28,518 bases of DNA from Lachnospiraceae bacterium (GTDB lineage: Bacteria > Bacillota > Clostridia > Lachnospirales > Lachnospiraceae), in assembly GCA_014804565.1 (NCBI GenBank), contig JAAUZN010000069.1:1-28518 (forward strand), written 5' to 3'. The translations under genes were made by a program, and so were the position numbers. This document shows positions 1 through 6,891 of this stretch, in pieces. Below the pieces are notes generated by a model, which saw nothing but the letters and a program-made list of their open reading frames with translations, ran no database searches and was not told where the DNA came from. Each line of letters begins with the position of its first letter. Position 1 is the stretch's first letter.

Positions 1-36
1 TCAAATATTCTTTAGCTACAATTCTGATTCTTCTGA

Positions 37-65
37 ATTATACCACAGCCATTCTCTACTTACTA
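37..65 (-). promoter_or_regulatory. Possible promoter reading out of the left edge
   Basis: On the minus strand a TATAAT box (37-42) is preceded by TGG, giving an extended -10 (TGnTATAAT). The -35 region 17 bp upstream is poor. It would drive a gene lying to the left of the window. The remaining bases of 1-102 hold no gene that I can see. Confidence 0.3.
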
Positions 66-102
66 CTATTATCAAGTCCGAAAACGAGGAGCTATCGCAG
101 AT

Positions 103-984
103 TTACCGCTTCTCCCACCAAGTCCACTTCTCTGCGGGTTTGTAACCGATTGCCTTATAAAATCCATTATCACCGCCTGTCATATGCGTTGCCCCCAATG
201 CTTTCATCCTTCGATACAATTCAGACAAAGCCGCAGCGGCAAGGCCTTTGCGACGATATTCCGGAATGGTGCACAGCGGTTCCATATAAGCCAGTTTATT
301 TTGGGGAGTCCACCACATTCCTGCATAACAGGCATACTCCCCCTTTTCATCGGCAATGATAACTGCCAGCTTCGGCGTCACGTGTGGTGCCAACGCATGT
401 AAATAATTACTCTGCTCGTATTGGTGATCCCATACCCCCTCATTTTGCTCATGATCAAAGCCCTTCCAACAACACTTACCTATCTTTTCTATGTCATATT
501 CTTCCGGATTCACAAAATGAAATCCCTCCGGCAAAGGATAATCCAATACATCATCAAAATCGAATTGCATATCCCAGCTTTCTGATTTCTGATAATACCC
601 TGCCTGTTTTGCAGCGTTCATCAATGCCTCCTGCCCTCCAAAAAGAATCAGTTGTATTTTTCCGCCCTTTATTGGCATATGAGTATCGGCATATGCGATC
701 ATTTCTGATGCCAATTCCTCATATCCGGGCTTCAAACTGAAATAAATATCTGTCACAGGTGATTCGTTAAAGCAAAATGCCACAATCTCGCCGTTATCCT
801 CCCAAATGCGATTCTTATAAGAATATGTGATATCCATCCAATATGCAAATGATGCATAGGCATGTTCAAAAAACGGGCCAGGCACGCCGTTTCTCCAGTC
901 ACGCTCATAAATATCCAACATAAACTGATAGATTTTTCCACAGTCCGCCAATACGCTAAATTGTCTTGTTGTTATCTGTTTCAT
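103..984 (-). CDS. GNAT family N-acetyltransferase (293 aa)
   Basis: Probably transfers an acetyl group from acetyl-CoA to an unknown small molecule or amine. The C-terminal third carries the GNAT acetyl-CoA binding signature: beta strand LAYMEPLCTIPEYRRKGLA, with the RRKGLA turn, followed by an amphipathic helix and the typical FYKAIGYKP ending. The N-terminal ~150 residues look like a second, degenerate GNAT-like half, so the protein is about twice the length of a single-domain GNAT. ATG at 984 has a GGAG ribosome binding site 9 nt upstream, and a promoter is visible at 1026-1054. It is monocistronic and downstream of a terminator-bounded gene. The substrate cannot be inferred; aminoglycoside or antibiotic acetylation is possible but not indicated. 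Confidence 0.85.
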   Translation of the reverse strand: MKQITTRQFSVLADCGKIYQFMLDIYERDWRNGVPGPFFEHAYASFAYWMDITYSYKNRIWEDNGEIVAFCFNESPVTDIYFSLKPGYEELASEMIAYADTHMPIKGGKIQLILFGGQEALMNAAKQAGYYQKSESWDMQFDFDDVLDYPLPEGFHFVNPEEYDIEKIGKCCWKGFDHEQNEGVWDHQYEQSNYLHALAPHVTPKLAVIIADEKGEYACYAGMWWTPQNKLAYMEPLCTIPEYRRKGLAAAALSELYRRMKALGATHMTGGDNGFYKAIGYKPAEKWTWWEKR

Positions 985-1025
985 CTTCTTATTCTCCTAT
1001 CCTATGAACTTTACTATTTGAGATT

Positions 1026-1054
1026 ATTGTAAAAAGGACAGAACCGCCAGACAA
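1026..1054 (-). promoter_or_regulatory. Promoter of the GNAT gene
   Basis: Minus strand -35 TTGTCT (1049-1054), 17-bp spacer, -10 TACAAT (1026-1031), about 40 bp upstream of the ATG at 984. Four and five of six consensus positions match the sigma-A boxes. Confidence 0.5.
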
Positions 1055-1086
1055 GTAGGGAGAACAGTTATAATCAAAATTGCGCC

Positions 1087-1119
1087 AAAAAAGACGCCTG
1101 CCGTATAAGCAAGCGTCTT
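1087..1119 (-). terminator. Intrinsic terminator after the HTH gene
   Basis: On the minus strand AAGACGC-TTGC pairs with GCA-GGCGTCTT around a 7-nt loop and is followed by a run of T (plus-strand A run at 1087-1092). It lies only a few bases after the stop codon at 1124, so it ends the 1124-1381 transcript. Confidence 0.8.
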
Positions 1120-1123
1120 AAAA

Positions 1124-1381
1124 TTAACCATATACTATTTTTTTGATCGTACTATATGCCAGACCGTATCGCTCAGCTAATATATCGATAGAATAGCCCT
1201 CTTGAAACAGTTCTTGTATTTCATTATTTCGCTCCCGATAAAATGTACGAGCGCCACTGGTTGCTCCCCATTCTTTCTTAACCGAAACCTTGGGGATGTA
1301 AAGCACTCCTCCATCAACATAAGTCTGAAGCTCCTTCAATAATTGCCCTGGCAATATTTCTGCTGCGTTTATATATTTCAT
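1124..1381 (-). CDS. Small HTH protein, CD3324-like (85 aa)
   Basis: Resembles the small Clostridia proteins called CD3324 family. They start MKYINA..., contain YIPK and a conserved W-G-x-x-x-G-x-R core, and end in a helix-turn-helix resembling resolvase or Mor-type HTHs. Here the core is KKEWGATSGARTFYRERN and the C-terminal HTH is SIDILAERYGLAYSTIKKI. Function is not established; DNA binding is the natural guess. I chose the ATG at 1381, not the in-frame GTG at 1390, because AAGGAG sits 8 nt before the ATG but directly touches the GTG. A 21-codon ORF lies upstream on the same probable transcript, and a terminator follows. Confidence 0.75.
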   Translation of the reverse strand: MKYINAAEILPGQLLKELQTYVDGGVLYIPKVSVKKEWGATSGARTFYRERNNEIQELFQEGYSIDILAERYGLAYSTIKKIVYG

Positions 1382-1393
1382 ATCTGCCACTCC

Positions 1394-1415
1394 TTATTTA
1401 TCTATTCATAAATAA
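1394..1415. repeat. Inverted repeat in the leader of the HTH gene
   Basis: TTATTTAT (1394-1401) and ATAAATAA (1408-1415) form a perfect 8-bp inverted repeat with a 6-nt loop directly upstream of the AAGGAG ribosome binding site of the 85-aa HTH gene. It could be an operator for that protein or an mRNA hairpin that modulates its translation. Confidence 0.4.
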
Positions 1416-1473
1416 AGTGCAGAAACAGCAGAACATATAGTATTATTCGCCCATACAGAATTCTATATGCCTG

Positions 1474-1539
1474 CTATTCTGCATGGGCAAAGGTGTTCTT
1501 GGCTCCATTTTGGTACAGTGCCCGCATTTTTCGTCTCAT
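1474..1539 (-). CDS. 21-codon small ORF with strong RBS
   Basis: An ATG at 1539 follows AGGAGGAGAGGCT, a near-ideal Shine-Dalgarno. The ORF encodes a basic 21-residue peptide beginning MRRKMRALYQNGAKN and ending FAHAE, and then stops with TAG. A promoter-like sequence lies just upstream (1569-1598) and the 85-aa HTH gene begins about 90 bp downstream on the same strand. It may be a real small protein or a leader peptide of that gene. I do not recognise a family. The peptide has no signal sequence or membrane segment. Confidence 0.5.
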   Translation of the reverse strand: MRRKMRALYQNGAKNTFAHAE

Positions 1540-1568
1540 AGCCTCTCCTCCTATCCGGTTAATCATTT

Positions 1569-1598
1569 ATTGTATATCTTACTTTTACTATAACACAA
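1569..1598 (-). promoter_or_regulatory. Promoter of the small ORF / HTH transcript
   Basis: Minus strand TTGTGT (1593-1598), 18-bp spacer, TACAAT (1569-1574), placing the start about 25 nt before the strong ribosome binding site of the 21-codon ORF. Confidence 0.4.
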
Positions 1599-1614
1599 TT
1601 TTTTGTTTTTGAAT

Positions 1615-2076
1615 TTACCGGACCTTCTCCTTTTTCTTGATTCTAAACCCATTTTTCAAATACAACTTCACCGCATTCTGATTCCATTCAGCCACATGTA
1701 AAATGATCTCTTCATAACCTTGCTCCTTGATATGATTCATTCCCCATAATAACAACTTTTGTCCTATCCCCTGTCCTTGAAACGATTTCGCAACGATTAA
1801 ATCGTCTATCTCATTTCCATAGCAAGAAACAGCACCTGCTATTACTCCATTTTGCAAATAAAGGAAAATATCATTTACTTTATCTTTGATTTGAGAATAG
1901 TCAGAATAAAAGTTTACCGGTTCAACCCCTAATGCTTTTCTCATTTCATAAAAACATTCATTATATATCTTCCTATACGCATTCCAGTATTGTTCTTGAA
2001 AAGGAACACAGCATATATCATTCTGATACTCTAATATTTGATCGAATGACATCTCATATGCAATTATTTCTTTCAT
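1615..2076 (-). CDS. RimI-like GNAT N-acetyltransferase (153 aa)
   Basis: Single-domain acetyltransferase. The acetyl-CoA pyrophosphate loop is SFQGQGIGQKLLLWG (Q/R-x-x-G-x-G/A type) and the C-terminal motif is WNQNAVKLYLKNGFR, characteristic of RimI/YhbS-like GNATs that acetylate amines or peptide N-termini. The ATG at 2076 has AGAGG 7 nt upstream; a TTG three bases earlier is less likely. The gene begins only ~20 bp after the Mur-ligase stop and is the last gene of the ATP-grasp / Mur-ligase / GNAT operon. It could therefore acetylate the product of those ligases, which is an inference from context. Confidence 0.85.
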   Translation of the reverse strand: MKEIIAYEMSFDQILEYQNDICCVPFQEQYWNAYRKIYNECFYEMRKALGVEPVNFYSDYSQIKDKVNDIFLYLQNGVIAGAVSCYGNEIDDLIVAKSFQGQGIGQKLLLWGMNHIKEQGYEEIILHVAEWNQNAVKLYLKNGFRIKKKEKVR

Positions 2077-2096
2077 CAATATTCCTCTCCAAAGTC

Positions 2097-3413
2097 CTAT
2101 TCATTATCGGAATGACATTTTTTGTTAAAATATTTTTTCACTTCAGAAACCACTGATGTTGTACCTAAAATCACTACCGATCTTTCTGACCGTAATGCTG
2201 CTTTTATGGCTTCCCCTACAGAATCAGTCCATGTCGTATGTATGCCCTCTTTAGCCATACATACACATTGCTCATCCGAAAAAACATAATGTTGGCTCTG
2301 TGATTTTGTTAAAATTATATTATCTGCAACCATGTTCATCTCACGAACAACGCCTGCGTAGTCTTTATCATTTGGAATTCCTATTATAACCGCAGCCTTG
2401 CCAATTCCAAGATGTGCCATTACATCTTTCACGTTTCCACAACTGGCAGAATGTATGCACGCATCTAACATAATAAACGGATCAGATGATATAATCTCCA
2501 TTCTCCCCGGCCAATCCAGCTCCGCCAGCTTTTCTTTTACGATATCAAGCTTAAGATCCCCTAATACATCTAAACACAAAGACATCGCCAGTGCGCAATT
2601 TTTCGCCTGATGTTCCCCCATAAGAGGAATCGATATATCTTTGAATACTCTCTCACCAGCAATCACATCAAAAATCATTCCGGACCTTGCATACCGGATA
2701 TTTTCAGCCTTAAAATCTATTCCATAAACCTTAATGGCCGTTCCAAATTCGTTTGCTCTATTCTGTATTACTTTTAATACTCCTGGCTGTTGTTCAGCCA
2801 CATAGATACATTTTTGCTCACCGGTTATAACATATGACTTATCCTCTGCAATTGCTTCAAGTGTATCACCCAACTCTCGCGTATGCTCCAAGAATATACT
2901 GTTAATCACTGCATATTCATGTTTCACATTATTTACATCATCAAATTTAGCTCCTTTTCCACATTCCATAACATTAAAATCTGTATGATTAGAGTTAAAA
3001 TACTCCAATGCCAGATCTGCTTGAATCCCCATAGGACTAATACATACATTCTTCGGAATTCTGCTATCTATCTCATCAATCTCAGCTTTTATGCGAGACA
3101 TATACTTTGCAAAGTCATCATCACTGATGCTTTTGCCATTCATTTTAAATCTCTCGCAAAAATCTACTAAATGTGGACTTGTCATTAGTCCAACCTTGTA
3201 GGCAGACTGTAAGATCTGTGAGATCATATTAGATACGGATCCCTTTCCCTTACTTCCTGCCACAACAACACAGGGGGTTCCCGCCTTGCTTCGAATAATA
3301 CTCTTGGTAAGATCAGGTCTCCTCTTTTCAGAATCCTTGGCATCATAATCCTGATATTTTTCTGCTTTCAGGTATGACTTATATACGAAATCTTCTGCTT
3401 CATTTCTATTCAT
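2097..3413 (-). CDS. FolC-like Mur ligase family protein (438 aa)
   Basis: ATP-dependent amide ligase of the Mur/FolC superfamily. Landmarks: P-loop VVAGSKGKGSVSN (folylpolyglutamate synthases have GTNGKGS), TSPHLVDFCERFKMNG like the FolC omega-loop, NSIFLEHTRELGDTLEAIA in place of the FolC D-H-x-x-x-L-G-x-T motif, and the C-terminal Rossmann-like domain starting around AAVIIGIPNDKDY. I set the start at the ATG at 3413. It has AAAGG about 11 nt upstream and overlaps the ATP-grasp stop by 8 bp, indicating translational coupling. The longer reading to 3488 would lie inside the upstream gene. Divergence from housekeeping FolC and pairing with a RimK-like enzyme suggest a specialised ligase rather than folate polyglutamylation. 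It is not MurC-F by sequence feel. Confidence 0.8.
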   Translation of the reverse strand: MNRNEAEDFVYKSYLKAEKYQDYDAKDSEKRRPDLTKSIIRSKAGTPCVVVAGSKGKGSVSNMISQILQSAYKVGLMTSPHLVDFCERFKMNGKSISDDDFAKYMSRIKAEIDEIDSRIPKNVCISPMGIQADLALEYFNSNHTDFNVMECGKGAKFDDVNNVKHEYAVINSIFLEHTRELGDTLEAIAEDKSYVITGEQKCIYVAEQQPGVLKVIQNRANEFGTAIKVYGIDFKAENIRYARSGMIFDVIAGERVFKDISIPLMGEHQAKNCALAMSLCLDVLGDLKLDIVKEKLAELDWPGRMEIISSDPFIMLDACIHSASCGNVKDVMAHLGIGKAAVIIGIPNDKDYAGVVREMNMVADNIILTKSQSQHYVFSDEQCVCMAKEGIHTTWTDSVGEAIKAALRSERSVVILGTTSVVSEVKKYFNKKCHSDNE

Positions 3414-4263
3414 TTTCAAAATCGCCTTTGATCGTTTTAATAATCCCCTCTGCAATATTTTTCCCCGAAGCCATTTCGATTCCCTCAATGCCCGGCATTA
3501 CATTTATTTCACAAAAATATGGCTTATCTGTTCCAAACATCAAATCAATCCCAAGGAAATCCAAACCGGTTTGTAAGTAAATGTCTTTTGCAATCGTTTT
3601 CATTCCATCAGTAATTTCATATGGCTCCACAGAAGCACCCATTGCAACATTGGCCCGGAAATCGCCATTAGATCTGCGCTGCATACATGCAATAACATTC
3701 CCCCTGATACTATAGAAACGCATATCTCGTCCATAACTGGTAGAAATGTATTCTTCAAATAACCATTCTTTATCAGAACCGTATCTTTGTACTAATAACT
3801 CCAAGTCTGCACCGCACTTTACAAGAAAAATCTCTTCTCCCATAGAGCTCTCCAAACCTTTTGCAACTATTGGCGTTCCTAAATAACCCGCTATTTCATC
3901 AAAAGAAAGCAGAGCTGATCCCAATATGTATTTTGGCATAACAAAACAACTCGATTTTAGTTTTTTTACCTGCAAGTATTTATTGATATAAGCGTCATAT
4001 GCATCCAACGGGTTATAGCACTTGCTTGCCAGATGATTTATCTCATCTTTCACCTTTCCCCATTTATATCGATTTATTACAAAATCTCTTTTCTCAACAA
4101 GCTCCCCTCTATTTACCAAGCCTTCAGGAGTTGCCATCGTATCATGGATCCCTATTATTCTAAGGTCAATTCCCTGCCTGCACGCTTCTTCAACCAACCG
4201 ATTGCATGTATACGCATTCGACATATTATTATATTTTTCAATAATATATCCTTTTAACTCCAT
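3406..4263 (-). CDS. RimK-like ATP-grasp ligase (285 aa)
   Basis: ATP-grasp carboxylate-amine ligase resembling RimK/LysX/MptN. It forms amide bonds between a carboxylate, activated as acyl phosphate, and an amino acid. Visible features: MELKGYIIEKYN start as in RimK-like proteins; PIVAKGLESSMGEEIFLV, the ATP-binding lysine and flexible loop; EEYISTSYGRDMRFYSIRG with the D-x-R motif; and GLDFLGIDLMFG...YFCEINVMPG with the Mg-binding D and E-x-N. All catalytic elements appear intact. ATG at 4263 has AAAGG ~10 nt upstream. It is the first gene of a three-gene operon with the Mur ligase (8-bp overlap) and a GNAT. ATP-grasp plus Mur ligase is the same catalytic pair as in the fused cyanophycin synthetase, but these are separate proteins and the Mur part is FolC-like. 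Confidence 0.85.
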   Translation of the reverse strand: MELKGYIIEKYNNMSNAYTCNRLVEEACRQGIDLRIIGIHDTMATPEGLVNRGELVEKRDFVINRYKWGKVKDEINHLASKCYNPLDAYDAYINKYLQVKKLKSSCFVMPKYILGSALLSFDEIAGYLGTPIVAKGLESSMGEEIFLVKCGADLELLVQRYGSDKEWLFEEYISTSYGRDMRFYSIRGNVIACMQRRSNGDFRANVAMGASVEPYEITDGMKTIAKDIYLQTGLDFLGIDLMFGTDKPYFCEINVMPGIEGIEMASGKNIAEGIIKTIKGDFENE

Positions 4264-4382
4264 TATTACTTTACCTTTACTCTTTCTTCGCTCAACGCGA
4301 AATACAGCATAAATTGTTCCTTCCTCAATTATAAATGTATTCTTTCCACTTCCCTCATATTGATTATCCGCTAAGCTGGTTC
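4264..4382 (-). other. In-frame open stretch upstream of the ATP-grasp start
   Basis: The minus-strand frame of the ATP-grasp gene stays open for about 39 codons upstream of its ATG, back to a TGA near 4382. It reads protein-like in part (for example NTFIIEEGTIYAVFRVERR) but has no ATG, GTG or TTG start. It may be the tail of a lost upstream gene or chance. A 14-codon ORF with a GAGGAAGG site overlaps it in another frame. Confidence 0.25.
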
Positions 4383-4386
4383 AATA

Positions 4387-4415
4387 ATATATAATTTTAT
4401 CAAAAATTCCGTAAG
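4387..4415 (-). promoter_or_regulatory. Candidate promoter of the ATP-grasp operon
   Basis: Minus strand TTACGG (4410-4415), 17-bp spacer, TATATT (4387-4392). The -10 box is good, the -35 weak. It leaves a 5' leader of about 120 nt. Confidence 0.3.
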
Positions 4416-4460
4416 AATAATACATAAGAATGCAAGTTCCTGAAGTTTTCTTTGATTGTA

Positions 4461-4484
4461 GCCACTTTAGACCTCTAAAGTGGC
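4461..4484 (+). terminator. Orphan plus-strand terminator hairpin (left copy)
   Basis: A 10-bp perfect stem, GCCACTTTAG / CTAAAGTGGC, with a 4-nt loop and TTT following on the plus strand. The equivalent hairpin at the right end terminates a plus-strand XRE gene, but here no plus-strand gene precedes it, so it looks like a scar. Confidence 0.5.
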
Positions 4485-4493
4485 TTTCCACAT

Positions 4494-4526
4494 AAAAAGG
4501 GTTCCGGAGAAATCTCCGAAACCCTT
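4494..4526 (-). terminator. Displaced copy of the tuf terminator
   Basis: On the minus strand AAGGGTTTCGGAGA pairs with TCTCCGGAACCCTT and is followed by T residues. It lies directly after the displaced tuf stop codon fragment at 4549 and matches the functional copy at 23955-23987. Confidence 0.75.
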
Positions 4527-4548
4527 GATTTTACTGTAATTCTTTTGA

Positions 4549-4605
4549 TTACTCGATGATAGTAGCCACACGGCCTGAACCAACTGTTCTACCACCCTCA
4601 CGGAT
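4549..4605 (-). pseudogene. tuf (fragment): 18-codon tuf 3' fragment at the left junction
   Basis: The minus strand reads [18 protein letters not shown] and a TAA stop, identical in protein to the EF-Tu C-terminus. Outside the 43-bp core the codons for G and R (GGT AGA) differ from those in the intact gene (GGA CGT), while still encoding the same residues. Homology ends at 4605. The synonymous differences suggest that the element's attachment site came from the tuf of a different host. Confidence 0.85.
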
Positions 4606-5039
4606 TAGGTTTGGAGAACCTTGTTTGGCAAATAGCGTATTTTCGGGCTTTTCTGTCATTAGATTTTCTGAAAATATTCATTTTCTCTGTATTTTCAGAA
4701 TTTTTGTAGCCAATTTGTAGCCAAGGACACCAATACCATCTTTCTCAGACAATATGTTCTCGTTGTGTTTGCCACAAAATTTCAATCTCATATGCAAATT
4801 CCCTAATCACCGTTTAGGAAATCTAACTTCAAAATCGGGTTACTACATTTTTTGTTAAAACTGCACTCTTTTTTTGAACGAAGTTTTTATCAAAGTATGA
4901 ATAAAACATCCTTCATTCATACAATCCATTCCTTTACGGAATCCCTTTCAAAAAAGTGCCTTCCAAGGTTGCTAGGTGTGATTCTTTTTCTTCAAGGAAT
5001 GAGATTTAAAGTGTCAGCTTCAATATATGTTTGTGATGG
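4588..5039. other. Left-end non-coding region of the element
   Basis: No convincing gene. It holds the tandem GTAGCCA motifs at 4706-4723, an 8-bp inverted repeat GTATGAAT/ATTCATAC (near 4897-4924) and a small ATTCC/GGAAT hairpin downstream of the 5040 gene that could act as a weak terminator. The plus-strand open frame from 4852 has no ribosome binding site and runs antisense into the 5040 gene. Confidence 0.5.
4706..4723 (+). repeat. Left tandem GTAGCCA pair (possible integrase arm sites)
   Basis: GTAGCCA occurs at 4706 and 4717, 11 bp apart, about 120 bp inside the left core. The same heptamer with the same 11-bp spacing occurs at 23908 and 23919 inside the right end. Tn916-type integrases use an N-terminal AP2-like domain to bind direct-repeat arm sites, so these are reasonable arm-site candidates. 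Confidence 0.5.
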
Positions 5040-5732
5040 TCAGTTCATCTTATTAATGAACCTTTTGTATGTATACCTTTTCTGCTCTGCCTCCAGTTCT
5101 TCTCCCAGTTCCTCATCATTGTCTGATTCAACCTCTGGATAGCCATCTAAACTATCTTTATCCTTTATGACTATCTTAATCTTTACAGTAATCGACAAAT
5201 TTGCTAAGAGTACTTTACAGACATCAGTTAATATCCGGACAAACCAACACCTCCTCATAAATTGACTCTCGTTTCTTCTTACAAATGTCAGCGCTCCTAT
5301 GTAGACAACCAATAATATAAGCATAAAAGGTACATTTATAGTCGTTGCAGTCACAGAATTACCACTTGTTACAATATAATCCAATCCATTTCCTTCCGTG
5401 CTTTTTATCCGCCCTGTTTCCAAATGTGTTTCCATAACCATTCCTCCGTCTGCACCATCTTCCTTATTCATATTAAAGCTGTCCACAAGAGATACCTCTA
5501 AAGACTGTAAATAAAGGATATACTCCGTTGCAGAAATAATGTCAAAAATGTTGATACTTGTCGGTTCTGCTGTCAAATCAAGCGAAACAGGTACGGAATC
5601 AGGTAATACCACATTTCCCGCGACAATCATCGTTGTAGTATCAACATAATCCATCATATTAAATCCTAAAATACCTACTGTCATAGCTGCTACTCCTACA
5701 AGTGCCATAATTCCATTGTTCTTGTTTCTCAT
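5040..5732 (-). CDS. Hypothetical membrane protein (230 aa)
   Basis: No family recognised. Residues ~8-25 (IMALVGVAAMTVGILGF) form a signal anchor. Residues ~25-130 would be extracytoplasmic, Thr/Val/Ser-rich with few Lys. Residues ~132-150 (FMLILLVVYIGALTF) form a second membrane helix followed by RRNE and a basic, then acidic, cytoplasmic tail (ESDNDEELGEELEAEQ). Start ATG at 5732 has GGGAGGG 8 nt upstream, and a good promoter lies at 5797-5825. It is the first cargo gene inside the left end. A surface or secreted adhesin-like or camelysin-like role cannot be supported. Its expression signals are strong, so it is probably a real gene. Confidence 0.65.
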   Translation of the reverse strand: MRNKNNGIMALVGVAAMTVGILGFNMMDYVDTTTMIVAGNVVLPDSVPVSLDLTAEPTSINIFDIISATEYILYLQSLEVSLVDSFNMNKEDGADGGMVMETHLETGRIKSTEGNGLDYIVTSGNSVTATTINVPFMLILLVVYIGALTFVRRNESQFMRRCWFVRILTDVCKVLLANLSITVKIKIVIKDKDSLDGYPEVESDNDEELGEELEAEQKRYTYKRFINKMN

Positions 5733-5796
5733 AATTATTTCCCTCCCGTTATGATTTCAGTAAGCAGTTTTACTGCCTGCCTTAAATTATTGGTTT

Positions 5797-5825
5797 ACAA
5801 TAATGAGCATTTCATTGAATGTCAA
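5797..5825 (-). promoter_or_regulatory. Promoter of the 230-aa membrane protein
   Basis: Minus strand TTGACA (5820-5825), 17-bp spacer, TATTGT (5797-5802), 65-70 bp upstream of the ATG. The -35 is a perfect consensus. Confidence 0.55.
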
Positions 5826-5923
5826 AATCAACTCTATAAACCCCATGAGTGTCAATAATGTAAGCTACCTGATAAAGTGAAAATTTACAGTTCTTTATTT
5901 ATTCATAAATCCCATACACCTCC

Positions 5924-6091
5924 TTAAAGCAATCTCTTCCAAAGTCTCCTAATATCAAAGAAATGCTTCTTTTTTACATTCCCAAAGTGAGGCATCAGGC
6001 CACTCACGAGTAAGTTAATCTTTCCATACTGCTCATTTATGCGATTACCAGCCTTTTTTACTTCACCAGAATCACACAAAAATTTTTGTTC
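5924..6091 (-). pseudogene. Decayed small ORF, about 55 codons
   Basis: The minus strand reads a protein-like sequence including SGEVKKAGNRINEQYGKINL and ending in RRLWKRLL then TAA. Upstream the same frame is broken by a TGA at 6092-6094; beyond that it reads back to an ATG near 6132. A TTG at 6079 without a good ribosome binding site would give a 51-aa product. The composition looks coding and the family is unknown. It lies between the 230-aa membrane protein and the XRE gene. It is most likely the remnant of a mobile-element backbone gene. Confidence 0.4.
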
Positions 6092-6119
6092 TCAGCTTTT
6101 CATAGAACTTGGAACGGTT

Positions 6120-6429
6120 CTACTTTGCATATTGAAATAGGTGTTAATACATAACATTAGATATTTCACTAAAAACAAAGCCCACCTGCCAATAAAGATA
6201 ACAGAAAAAGCACAGAACAATCAGACATTTGCATGAGATTCCCCAACAGAAGAAAACTCTTCTGCATTGAATCCGTATGTAAATATCATTTGCCCTGTGC
6301 ACATAGATCAGGCTATATGTAATTTATTTATCTATCTGATACACAAATTATATCAGTTTCTCTTAATACTTTCATTTTTACATTCGATAATTTCATTCGC
6401 AAAAATTATCGCATTCAGTAATTTTTTCC
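6120..6429. other. AT-rich stretch without a recognised gene
   Basis: Nothing convincing is encoded. A short perfect hairpin CAGAAGA-AAAC-TCTTCTG lies at 6247-6264. The plus-strand open frame at 6267 is rich in I, F and N, lacks a ribosome binding site and runs into the terminator. Confidence 0.4.
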
Positions 6430-6467
6430 AAAAAAAGACGGCGAGAAAGCTATTTTCTCCAACCGTC
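6430..6467 (-). terminator. Terminator of the XRE gene
   Basis: Minus strand: GACGG..GAGAAA pairs with TTTCTC.CCGTC, followed by seven T residues (plus-strand A run 6430-6436). It starts immediately after the stop at 6468. Confidence 0.85.
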
Positions 6468-6833
6468 CTATAATAATACATATGTTCCATCAAACATCTC
6501 TAATTGCTTGAGCATAAAAGCCTGTTTCTCAGGATCCAACCCCATATAAGTATGTTTTATGTTGCTTAATACTTCATCAATTTCACTTTCACATACAGAA
6601 TTGTTATAAACACTCTCTGGTTCAAAGTCAGACAGTTTATGTCCTAATGCCTTTGCTATCCTGCATAAAAGTTCCGTACCTGGTACCCTTTCCCCCCTTT
6701 CAATAACACAAATTGCTGCAGTAGATGTTCCGACCTTATGAGCCAGCACTTCCTGCGTCCAATGTTTTTGCTTGCGAAAAAATTTAATTTTACTGCCAAT
6801 TTCTTTTGCATCAGAAGTGCTGGCTCTACTCAT
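6468..6833 (-). CDS. XRE-family transcriptional regulator (121 aa)
   Basis: An N-terminal Cro/C1-type HTH occupies residues ~12-67: IGSKIKFFRKQKHWTQEVLA, then VGTSTAAICVIERGERVPG as the recognition helix region, then LLCRIAKALGHKLSDF. The C-terminal half (SEIDEVLSNIKHTYMGLDPEKQAFMLKQ) is helical and may dimerise. I start at the ATG at 6833 because GGAGGT lies 6 nt upstream; the longer frame to 6926 runs through a large hairpin and is unlikely to be translated. A 70-nt hairpin with a T-run sits 60 bp upstream in the leader. The target is unknown; the neighbouring ATPase cluster or its own promoter are the obvious candidates. Confidence 0.85.
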   Translation of the reverse strand: MSRASTSDAKEIGSKIKFFRKQKHWTQEVLAHKVGTSTAAICVIERGERVPGTELLCRIAKALGHKLSDFEPESVYNNSVCESEIDEVLSNIKHTYMGLDPEKQAFMLKQLEMFDGTYVLL

Positions 6834-6891
6834 TGTCCTACCTCCTTCCTCCATAAATTTTGTTGGAAGACTTGGCATCAAAGCACTGGAC

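Larger units (their letters stand above)
4458..4587. repeat. Left 130-bp terminal repeat (displaced tuf 3' end, att site)
   Basis: This 130-bp block matches 23919-24048 without gaps and with 8 substitutions. Bases 4545-4587 (43 bp) are identical to 24006-24048 and contain the last codons and stop of tuf, so the crossover core lies there. The part to the left of the core carries a copy of the hairpin GCCACTTTAG/CTAAAGTGGC and of the tuf terminator. By the logic of tyrosine-recombinase insertion, sequence left of the crossover is the original chromosomal side. Confidence 0.85.

Noticed and set aside
2097..3413. Housekeeping FolC (folate polyglutamylation)
   Set aside because: Altered P-loop (GSKGKGS instead of GTNGKGS) and coupling to a RimK-like gene; the label would overstate the evidence, though it is not excluded.
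4852..5142. Plus-strand open frame of 96 codons at the left end
   Set aside because: No ribosome binding site, non-ATG start, low-complexity Ser tail antisense to the acidic tail of the 5040-5732 gene.
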